A model generated the notes under the pieces. That model ran no database searches. It saw only the letters and a program-made list of their open reading frames with translations, and was not told the origin of the DNA. A stretch of DNA of 64,000 bases from Ampullaceana balthica. Lineage: Eukaryota > Mollusca > Gastropoda > Lymnaeidae. Below are positions 54,818-64,000 of this stretch, in pieces; the first letter of the stretch is position 1; each line of letters opens with the position of its first letter. The DNA is taken from positions 309,501-373,500 of the forward strand of contig CALYLW010000139.1 in the NCBI GenBank assembly GCA_944989445.1, in the 5' to 3' direction. The translations under genes and the position numbers were made by a program.

Positions 54818-57733
54818 AGGACGACAGATTTACTCCCACCTCAACAGTAGGTGTTTAGATGGACAGCCACAGAATCATAGCAGGTGTCACCAGGTTGAAC
54901 ATAGATTTTAAAAAAATACCGATGTACCTGAAGTTAGGGCCTTTTGATTAGGATCATTTCAGCCAGTTGGTAAAACACATCACACACACTCGGGTTCTAG
55001 TTCTTGAAGGGTGTAAATACCGCTGGTAGAACAAGGATAATGTAACGTATCGTGGTGTGCATAGTCTTCCAACAACGGTTCAAATGACGTATTGTCAGAG
55101 TGTAAGAGGGTAGGCCTTGGTCCAGCAGTCACAGGCGAGACGCGATGGACGTAGGGCTGCGGTTGGAAATTCTTCTGTAATTTCCGTTGTCTTGTGTCCA
55201 CCTAACGTTTAATAGGGTTACACGAGTTGAGTTCAGAAATCAATTAGTACTGGTTTGGGGGGGGGGCGTCATGGGGGTTTTTCCTAATGAAACTTGGGAG
55301 CTGTTGACTACATTTGGAAAGCTAAATGCTATAAACCAAAAGATTTTGCCAACACAAGTCTTGCCTAGTGGACGTTGTCCCGTCAGCTTGAAAGAAATCG
55401 AGGCCGAATGCACGAGGCACCGTAAACAGGCACTAGGTTGTGGTCTGAGTGGAAGATGCGATTCTTTGTGAGTGAAATCGCAGACACTGGCTAACGATAT
55501 ATCACATAGTGCCTTATATTATGTAGTGCAGTACCATATTATATGTCCATATTATACTTCTGTAATTTAAATGATATTTTATAGATTTGTCTAAGCAAGA
55601 AATATAGAACAGTTGATTAAAAATTTTATTTTAAAACCTGAGGTGGAGACAATAATTGTTTTTCTGCATTGAAAAGATTCTCATGTTATTGTTGAGTAAT
55701 GCAGCAATTGATACGTTGGATTGAAAATCGATTGGATATCTAAGTGCGGTTAAAAGGATTATTCTCAAAAAACAGAAATTTCCGCGCAAGGTTGGTTATG
55801 TCCATCTCTTTGTTACACCAAACAATTGGCTATTATTTTTACTTTCTCTTATACGTTGTATAGGAGGAAGTATTGTAATTGTGCTAAAATCGAAATCAAG
55901 ATTTGGACAAATCTCGACGTTCTAATCGTAAAATCTTGTCTGTATGTGTTTGTATGTCTTTCTGTGTGAGCTTTAGTACCGTTTCAGTTAGGAAGGCAAA
56001 TTTCATATATAGACCTATACAAAGTTTTCTGTAAACTTTTTAGCGATTTCCGGTAACCGGAAGTGGTACTTTATTTTCCGTTTCCTCAAAAAACCTTCAG
56101 GAATTGATACTTTTAGCCCTCATCATATTCTCATAAAGCAGCATAAAACATTTATACCAATATACGAGTACGTTTACGGGAGCACACTCCCACTTTATTT
56201 TAAACTGATTCTTATTTTCTGCTTTTATTCCTTCCTTAATTCCTTTTTGCTAAGTGTTTTTTTCCCCCAAAAAATAAAAGATTTCATAATTGTGTTCGTC
56301 CACTACAGCTCACAGGGACGATTTTTTTTTCTAACGCTCCGGAAATTACTTCACTTTTTAGCGGTTTACAATTCTGCTCCACAATTTGAGGTCAGTGCAC
56401 CGCAAGCGAGGTATGTCCCCTTGGCAGTTGGCGTGGTTGCATGACGAAACGCAAGAAAGCGATTTTCGCCAAAATTGCGATAATTGCGGCTCATTTTCAA
56501 CACACACAAATAACATGACGGACTTTGTGGAGTTTTTTTGTATTCCATGGAAATCCTCTAAGCGCAGGGCACTCTGGGTGGATTCAAAAATCCCAAACGG
56601 GCGACTCCTGCAATTTTCATGATGCCTCCCATTGCCTTCTGCCGTGCAGAAATATAGTTAGCTGCATTTGCTTATTTAGTAATGACAAAACGGATGCTTG
56701 CAGCGTGAGCAAAAAAGAAAATGAACAAAATGAATCATTTTAAAACGCATCATCCTTAGGGATTTTCGATAAATTTTGTCGTTATAATTATCTACAGGAT
56801 TTTAAACTTGAAATAAGGGATGAAATCACCTGAAATAGAATCATGTTGATGTAGGAGATAATCCAATTAGGCAATAATTAAATCATATAAATTGAATTTA
56901 TTTAAAACCGTTTACGTTTATTTATAGGGGCATTGAAGATCTAGAGACGCGTTATTTTAATTAGCAAGTACCTAGAATGTCACTGAGTAACTTTTGATGG
57001 TGTGACGGAAACCCACCAAACAGTGAAGGATTGATTGAGGGGCCTGGAGGGTGACTGCCCTTGGCAATTGTTTCTCTGCATATAGGGATGCGGATTCTTT
57101 TAGCCAAATACATTTTTTTTTAGTGGCGTTGGTCTGGAAAAATCAGATGAGTCTTCTTTTTTTCTGTTCTTTTCTCTCTGTCACTTAAATAATTAAATCA
57201 TAAACTGCCAATTAAAAGACAAACTTGAGAATGCGCGTAGTTCGGTGACCTTATTTTATCCACACTCGTTTTCAGAATTCGCCTTTTGCTGATTATGTTA
57301 CTGTTATTTGCATATTTTCATTTACTTTAACGACAACATTTTGATGACAGAGGATCATCCATGACAAAGATTAAATAAATATGTTTGGCCTTTGGAAGAG
57401 TGTCTGTTTAGCCTTATAGCTGTGATGGCCCACGGCAGAGGTCGAAAGTTAAAGCCCCCTTCCCCTTTTTTCACTTTTAAATTCTGCCATTATTCTCTAC
57501 CCTCCCCGGGCAGTGCTGGGCCCTGCCTCAGTTGAGTTGGTTTGACACCGTGACGTGACATACATGCCCTAAATCAAATGAAAACGAATCCAGGCACTTT
57601 GTTGTAATAGAGACTCGACAGCATCTGATGATGACTCGTCTACCACACGGACAATCCCACGGAAATCCCTAGTTTCACTGCAGCCCCAGCCACATGATTA
57701 ATGGCAAGAGAATAAATGTTTCAGCTCAAGTCC
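54818..57733. other. Intron DNA, nothing recognised
   Basis: About 2.9 kb without a supported feature. Open frames at 55187-55471 and 56247-56743 overlap in several frames and have no recognisable content. A segment around 55900-56200 (CGATTTCCGGTAACCGGAAGTGG) may be an old repeat, but no second copy is seen here. Confidence 0.35.
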
Positions 57734-58170
57734 CATTAGGGTCACGAGAGTACACCGTGCAACTCCAAACCCCTTTGGTTAGGGTCACGAGAGTACACCG
57801 TGCAACTCCAAACCCCTTTGGTTAGGGTCACGAGAGTACACCGTGCAACTCCAAACCCCTTTGGTTAGGGTCACGAGAGTACACCGTGCAACTCCAAACC
57901 CCTTTGGTTAGGGTCACGAGAGTACACCGTGCAACTCCAAACCCCTTTGGTTAGGGTCACGAGAGTACACCGTGCAACTCCAAACCCCTTTGGTTAGGGT
58001 CACGAGAGTACACCGTGCAACTCCAAACCCCTTTGGTTAGGGTCACGAGAGTACACCGTGCAACTCCAAACCCCTATTGGTTAGGGTTACGATAGTAAAC
58101 CCTGCAAATCTTAACCCCTATTGGTTAGGGTCACGATAGTAAACCCTGCAACTGCAAACCCCATTGGTTA
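57734..58170. repeat. 43-bp minisatellite, about 10 copies, before GPCR exon 2
   Basis: Unit GGTTAGGGTCACGAGAGTAC followed by ACCGTGCAACTCCAAACCCCTTT. Eight central copies are essentially identical and the last two or three are diverged. It ends about 168 bp before the exon 2 acceptor. Each unit carries one TTAGGG and a CCCCTTTGGTTAG string. Confidence 0.95.
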
Positions 58171-58337
58171 TTTGAACAAGAATGGAATCCCACACACAAA
58201 TCTTGAATTGAATTCTCAGTGTCTTATCTTTGTAGAAAAAAATAGATGACTAGCCCTTCGTCCCGCACAATTAAAGCCGCATCCTTTTCTTTGAACTCCC
58301 TTAACGTTTGTAACCTACCCTGCTTACTTCCCCTCAG

Positions 58338-58535
58338 ATCCATGACCAACATGCTCATCCTGAACCTGGCCCTGGCCGATTCGTTGATCATGTTGTTTGG
58401 ACTCCCTGAGATCGTCTTGTTTATGATGAACGACGGTTGGCAGCTCGGCCAGGCAGCCTGCTCAGTCGACAGGACCGTCCTCGTGTGCGCCCTCTACTCA
58501 TCGGTGCTCACACTGGTTGCTGTTTGTATTGAAAG
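58338..58535 (+). CDS. Class A GPCR (peptide-receptor-like), coding exon 2
   Basis: The acceptor TTACTTCCCCTCAG ends at 58337. The 198-bp exon completes Arg176 and runs to residue 241 plus two bases of codon 242, ending GAAAG|GTAAGA (phase 2). It encodes TM2 with NLALAD (Asp190, the conserved sodium-site Asp), ECL1 with the W-x-x-G motif (DGWQLGQ), the TM3 disulfide Cys217 and TM3 ending VCIER, the Glu-Arg of the (D/E)RY motif whose third residue is in the next exon. Phases and sequence match exon 1 exactly. TM4-TM7 must lie right of 64000, since no further GPCR coding is visible. LALADSLIMLFGLP and YSSVLTLVAVCIER suggest a neuropeptide-type receptor; subtype not determined. Confidence 0.88.
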
Positions 58536-58744
58536 GTAAGAAAAAAATGTTTAGTTCCAACACATCACTTTCAATCCCATCAAACTGTCCATGTTCTTTA
58601 GTTAGTGAAAGATTCAGATATCCTGGAGGCATCATTAGTCTTGTAGGGGTATCCTAGTGAATCCGTTAACACTGTGATCTCATGTTTGTTTGAACAGTAT
58701 GAACTATTAAGATAATTCATAAATATTTTAGAATAACAATGCAT
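58536..58744 (+). other. Start of GPCR intron 2
   Basis: Donor GTAAGA at 58536. Intron 2 extends at least 5.4 kb to the window edge. Confidence 0.6.
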
Positions 58745-58990
58745 CACATCGTCCTTCTTCAAAATAACCATGGAAGTCCCTCACACAGGCAAACCACATC
58801 TCGTCCTTCTTCAAACTAACCATGGAAGTCCCTCACACAGACAAAGATAGAACTAACCACGGAAGTCCCTCACACAGCCAGACCACATCACTTCTATCTT
58901 CAAACTAACCATGGAAGTCCCTCAATCAGCCAAATATCACTTCTTACACAAAAAAACGTTGCTGACGCCCTCACACAAACGAACCGTCTC
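58745..58990. repeat. Degenerate ~50-bp tandem array, about 4-5 copies
   Basis: Recurring words CTTCTTCAAACTAACC and ATGGAAGTCCCTCACACAG with variable spacing. Confidence 0.75.
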
Positions 58991-60122
58991 ACTCCCTCCC
59001 ACAACATAAAATTTCTAATCGGCCTTAAACCAAAATTTAATTCATCATTCCCGGGAAGCTGTTGATGATAGTCTACGTGCAGACACAGAAATGTTCCCGT
59101 TATTTGTCGGGGAGTCCTTTCATCAGGGGATGAGAGTCTGAGCTGGAGATGTGATTAGATTACGTTTTTGTTCTGTTCCCAAGAAAACTGTCAGTGCTAG
59201 AAACACTTGGTCTAAACATCTTTATTTACAGTGGGTGTCTATTTAGCTCGGTGTAATGAATGCATCGAGTCTTCTTATTTCTACACTACAGCAACCATGA
59301 GAACATAGTACACATGACCCATGACCCTCTCTGAATTGTGCCAAGGCCGTCGAAGTAAACAACTCTATAGAAACGTGGGGTTCATTTATCAACTTTCACT
59401 CAGATTTCGCTGAGATGTTTTAAGTGGATCTACGGCAGAAGTCAAGGCTCTGAGAGATGGACATTAATATTTGACATCTATTTATCTGAGTAGAGTACAG
59501 GACCTTACAGGAGTTATTTATATCTCCGATGTGTACAATGTTCGGGAAAGTATCATTCAATTAATGTAAATATAGCTTTAAAAATATCTTATTTATTCCC
59601 ATAATTTGTCTACATGCCCAGAATAATATTTATCGCAATTTGTACACAATTTTGAAGATTAAATTTGAAGACGCTATAATCCATCAGCCTGGGTATATTA
59701 GTTGCCGGTATTTGAATATGTAATAAAAGAGTTTGAATTTTTTGTGGATAGAGGGAATCAGAATATTTAAGAATTAGAGCAAATTATCTTTACCCCCCCC
59801 CCACACCACTAAATAAAAAAAACAATAAAAATAAATTTAAAAAAAAATTTACACGTACTTCTTTAAGAACGACATATTTACAACCCTTTCACATAAATGT
59901 TTTGTTTTCAACTAACTTGTTTATGCAACAAACTGGTTTATACAAGTAACCGGTTTACACAACGTGTGTATGCGAGATGATGTGAAAAGCAATAATGTCG
60001 GTTTGTGGGCCTCAAACCGTCAGCCAACCTAAAAGACATAATAAAATTAAGTAGGCTGGTGACATATTTAATTCTTTATTTTCCGAAAACCTAAACAATA
60101 ATGGTTGTTATAACGGATATAT
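58991..60122. other. Intron DNA, nothing recognised
   Basis: No feature supported. Confidence 0.35.
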
Positions 60123-60490
60123 CCATAACATGGTATTCGGTCCACTTAATTATACATGAAAGGGTATTCTGTCCACTTAATTATACATGAAAGGGTATTC
60201 TGTCCACTTAATTATACAAAACGTGGTATTCGATCCACTTAATCATTCATAACATGGTCTTTGGTCGACTTAATTTGCATAACTTGATATTTGATCCCCT
60301 TGATAATACTTTACATGGTATTCGGTCCACTTAGGTATGTAAGTGTTTGTTCCACTTCACCATACATAACATGATATTTTGTCCACTTGATCTAAAAATA
60401 ACATTGTATTTGGTCTACTTAATCATACATGACATGATGTTTGGTCCACTTAATCATACTTAACAAGTAATTTGGTCTACTTATCGTGTT
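60123..60490. repeat. 31-bp degenerate tandem array, about 11-12 copies
   Basis: Unit ATACATAACATGGTATTCGG followed by TCCACTTAATT. Sharp at the left, increasingly diverged to the right. Confidence 0.85.
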
Positions 60491-60918
60491 TTGACCGCGA
60501 AACCTGAAACCTTTGACCTTTGTCGACACAGTTAAGTTTCCGGCAGAGTCAACAAATTAGATTTGAGGCCATTGGAAGTGGAACCAATGAAATAATTGTG
60601 GCTTCAGGACATAATATGAGGAAATAATGATATATATTGATGACATTGTATCGACCTTATCATATGATAAGGAACTCATGAGTACGTTATTTTATATTTG
60701 GTTTTGGAGGGGGGGGATAGTAGAAATGAAAGTTTTCTGAACTGGTAAGATGGAATTCGTTTCTACAATGCGGAACTTAACAGAAAGGATTGGTAATAGT
60801 AATCTCGATATTTCCACTAAATAAACATTTTCGATGTGTTAGAATAGTTAGATTTGTTAGATTTTTCTTTTAATTCGGGAACCAACCAAAACTGATATTT
60901 GAGAATTAATTATTTCCC

Positions 60919-60922
<4 letters not shown>
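60491..60922. other. Intron DNA, nothing recognised
   Basis: No feature supported. Confidence 0.35.
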
Positions 60923-60965
<43 letters not shown>

Positions 60966-61010
60966 CTTTTCCTCTCCTTTCTCTCTCTCTCTCTCTCTCT
61001 CTTCCTCTCC
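60923..61010. repeat. (CT)n microsatellite
   Basis: Interrupted CT repeat followed by a pyrimidine-rich tract to about 61340. Confidence 0.93.
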
Positions 61011-61340
61011 CCTCTATTACACGCACTTCATCTTCTTTATATTCCCATTCTCTCTGTTTCCCTGTGTTCATCACTCGCATATCTTCCTTTTCTCGTCCTT
61101 TCCTTTTTTTTCTCAATGATGTGTCCATCTGTTACAATTCTTTCTTGTATTCCCCGAGTTCTCCCCTCTCAAAGGAATAGTGAGGGAAAGAAAGAAAGGG
61201 AAATACTTTTACTTTATCTATGTTTCCCTCTTTTCTATTATTTAAACTATCTTCTTCTTATTTTCCTCTTTGACTTCTCTCGTTCCCTTCTCTATTCATC
61301 ACTCGCTTTCTCTGTATGTCTATTTTATCTAATTATTTAA

Positions 61341-62665
61341 CATTTTTTTAAGGAAGTTAAAATTTGCACTACTTTTAGAGTTGAATTTGTAATAAACTCA
61401 ATATTTCTGCGTGACTTTGACGACGGTTTAGTAACTGATGGGAAATGTGAGATGCTACTGAATTGATTCTCCATTAAAGTATATGTGAAACTATTTGTGT
61501 GACCGCTCTAGAGTGAAATCATTAAACATTTAAGATACATTCACTGTACATGGTCACCAGACTTTGTGAGAAAGACATTTAGACGATTGTTAAGTGGAAT
61601 AAATATATAATCCTAAGTAAGTTTTTTTTCTTATTTGAAAATGTTAGACATTGTACATTGTTTTTATCTTTTTATGACTCTAGTATCAATCGAAACGAGT
61701 TTAAATTTTGGTGTTGCCAAAATCAAATTATTTTTTTTTAATGAATCATTAGCTAAATATAATGAGGAGATTTACCTGTAGTAGCCACATCATAAATTTG
61801 AATGTGAACATTAGTTTATTCACTTTAGTTTGTGGCCTATCTTATTTTTAGCAATTTGCTTTAGTTACGTCAATATTATCAGTAAACTATCGATATGCTG
61901 ATTGTGTTCAACAACTTTGAGCTAAGTATAAAAAAAATAAAAAAATAAAAAACTTGCTCTCCCCCAAGTCAGCTGAAATGTGATATTACAGAATATTTCA
62001 ATGGATTATTTTTCATTCAGTAATAGTTTATTGATATTCATTTTATTCAGATTTATAAGCATGTAATTTGTTCACTTAAAATTCGTGAATAGCCATTTAG
62101 TTGAGAGATTCAATGTATAAAATTTGTTGTTTTTTAAAGAGTTTACTGCTACTGACTTTCAGAAGTCTTCAGCATTAGCGTGTATTTTGTGAAACTAGTT
62201 TAGTCTTATAAATTTAATTTTTTAATTTTCGTTTTCTATTTATTTTAAAAGAATGTAATTCTTCAAGTCGCAGTTCAATGATTGCTTTTAGTAATTTTAC
62301 ATGTTTGCTTATAATGTAAATGTTAACTATAAAATATTTTTTAAAAACTTTGTCGAAGTGTTTCTATTTCCCGTAAATATTAACGTCTCGCTGCTACTCT
62401 TACCTAAGATGAAAATACGGCTTGTTTTTTTTTAAACTGTTTACGAAGGTCATTTAAGACCATGCAACATTGATAGGTTTTCTCGCCAAAGGACCTTATT
62501 TTTTTAAAAGTATTATTATTATTTAGAGTGTAGCCTTGAGTAAGAAATTCAATGAGTTTATTCGATTGCTGTAACCAAAAAATTCCAAACATTGACAAAA
62601 ACATCTAAATTGTGCATTGAAATATATTTTTTAAATATGATATTAATTTTTAAAAAAACGTTAAA
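61341..62665. other. Intron DNA, nothing recognised
   Basis: AT-rich, no gene or mobile element recognised. Confidence 0.35.
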
Positions 62666-63440
62666 AACAAGGATTTTGACTATAAATCCTTTATGTACGA
62701 GACATAAAACTAAAAGAAACCATATACATAATTTGCAATCTCTGTCACGTCTGTCATGTCTGTCTATCCTTGACGCTAATAATTTTAGAAAGCAGCGCAC
62801 CAAATTACTGAACCAAAAATAACACTTTTCGAACGTTCCGCATAAAATTATTCAATGTGATAATAAATGAATCAAATAAAAATAAATAAAAGTTCTGTAT
62901 TACATTATTTATTGTTCTGATGTGTATTTTTTTTCAAAATTAATAGATTTCAGCTGAAATGTATTCATTTTGAAAACTTCGGTCATTTTTGACAGGTAAT
63001 ACACTAGGGTTCATTATAATACGCAGCGCAAGACAATCCAAAAATAAGAAATTGTAGTTATGTGTCGTAAAACATGTTTAATATAATGCGCACCGATCAG
63101 GAATATGTTGTTATTAAGTGGTGGCAATAAAATACGCACCTTATTGCGTGACAGGAAAGATTGTTCAATGTAATGCGCACCACGAAACTATAGCAAAAAA
63201 GTTAACATGTTTCATAGAGATAAATAAAGATAATCTAAAAATTCATTAATTTAATTATGGTAAATTCGATTGATCTGAAATTTTGATACATAATTTTTAT
63301 CAGCGGCACAAGTCTGCCTGCAAAATTTCAGCTCGCTAGTTTACAAGGAAGTGTGTTAAAAAACGGTCCAAAGTTTTGTCGGCACCGCCCGCCTCAAGCA
63401 AGCAAGCAAGCAGACACCACGAGTTAAATATAAAGGATTT
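62666..63440 (-). repeat. AAATCC-family repeat, copy D, interrupted
   Basis: Starts GATTTTGACTATAAATCCTTTATG and ends TTAAATATAAAGGATTT. It contains the same inverted core and (CAAG)n as copies B and C, but is split after ACTAAAAGAA by a 289-bp Helitron. Confidence 0.78.
62719..63007 (+). mobile_element. Helitron nested in AAATCC repeat
   Basis: The 5' end (CCATATACATAATTTGC) and the 3' end (CGGTCATTTTTGACAGG, TAATACA, CTAG at 63004-63007) match the CCGTCA-hairpin family. Comparison with copies B and C shows insertion between A and T of AAAGAA|TGTTCA; the T after CTAG has since become G. Confidence 0.72.
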
Positions 63441-63487
63441 AAAAATAGAAAACCCTAGATTTATTTTACATTTCACTACATTCAATT

Positions 63488-63600
63488 ATGGGGCGCGTTG
63501 GTCGAGTGGCAACGGGTTCGAGTCTAGGTGAAAGCAGGGCCTTTTTACCGTCGCTAAGGGGTGTCCCTGAGTCCACCCAGCTTCGAATGGGGACAATAAG
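63488..63600 (+). mobile_element. Truncated SINE of the GATAA-tail family
   Basis: Head GGGGCGCGTTGGTCGAGTGGC, B-box GGGTTCGAGTCTAGG and body GGGTGTCCCTGAGTCCACCCAGC as at 20888. The tRNA region is internally shortened and the 3' half is missing. Confidence 0.7.
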
Positions 63601-64000
63601 AATATAAACATTGCACATTTTTACAAACTGAAACAAGAAATAAATTGGAGATGGATTGAAATTTCTCTAAACGATACGATTGTAATGTTAATTGTTAATT
63701 TTTAAAAGGTAATTTTAAAAACTATATATATTTTTATTCATTTACATTCTTTTTTTATTCCGCGATTCCAAGGCCCATCTTCATTGCTATACAGCCTTTC
63801 TTTGCGTATTGCTTTTCAAGAGATTTTCACATTTTTAGTGCATCTTAAACAAAATTAAAAATATAATTGTTGATATAAATATTTTCTTTTTTTAAGAACT
63901 CAAACAACTCCGCTTGTCATTGTTCTAACTTAGGCGTTTGTGTTTATAGTTTACTGATATAATGTTATCTTATATTCTCCATAAACTTGAACAAACCTAC
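63601..64000. other. Intron DNA, nothing recognised
   Basis: AT-rich sequence to the window edge; no GPCR exon 3 seen. Confidence 0.35.

Noticed and set aside
57734..58170. Interstitial telomere from TTAGGG motifs
   Set aside because: TTAGGG occurs once per 43-bp unit and is never tandem.

Overview
This is an animal genomic window, AT-rich, intron-bearing and dominated by repeats. No bacterial or phage organisation is visible. A CHRAC1-type histone-fold gene, the first two coding exons of a rhodopsin-family GPCR, tRNA-derived SINEs, several LINE types, Helitrons, a BED/hAT transposon and many minisatellites fit a lophotrochozoan invertebrate. A gastropod mollusc is my inference from overall texture and is not proven here.

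Only two host genes can be supported. On the minus strand, a complete single-exon coding region for the CHRAC1/CHRAC15 subunit (8203-8511) has a splice acceptor five bases before its ATG. On the plus strand, exon 1 (28492-29018) and exon 2 (58338-58535) of a peptide-type class A GPCR join in frame across an intron of about 29.3 kb. Exon 3 lies beyond the right edge. Most of the window is therefore CHRAC1 3' flank, intergenic DNA, or introns 1 and 2 of the receptor.

Layout. 0-6.5 kb: Helitron fragment, two GGGGCC-ended MITEs, a reverse SINE, a pogo-like element and a 1.27-kb Helitron. 7.6-8.5 kb: CHRAC1. 9.7-15.3 kb: microsatellites, two 16-bp arrays, two Helitrons and a 29-bp array. 15.6-19 kb: an RTE-type LINE with two frameshifts. 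19-26.7 kb: AAATCC-family repeat, Helitrons, SINE, LINE 3' ends and two tandem arrays. 28.5 kb: GPCR exon 1. 29-58 kb (intron 1): Helitrons, SINEs, a LINE fragment ending in a C2H2 finger, a ~540-bp tandem repeat block (43-46.6 kb), a hAT element with a perfect 8-bp target duplication (52.07-53.70 kb) and many minisatellites. 58.3 kb: GPCR exon 2. 58.5-64 kb (intron 2): arrays and an AAATCC-family copy with a Helitron inserted inside it.

The most informative material is the mobile DNA. SINE tails match the 3' end of a LINE present in the same window. Helitrons share a GGGCGCC-GTA-GGCGCCC terminal hairpin, sometimes in several copies, and appear chimeric with a second family. A tandemly amplified repeat has a conserved central inverted repeat. 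I found no convincing new multi-gene biological system. The findings concern transposon biology, repeat evolution and gene structure.
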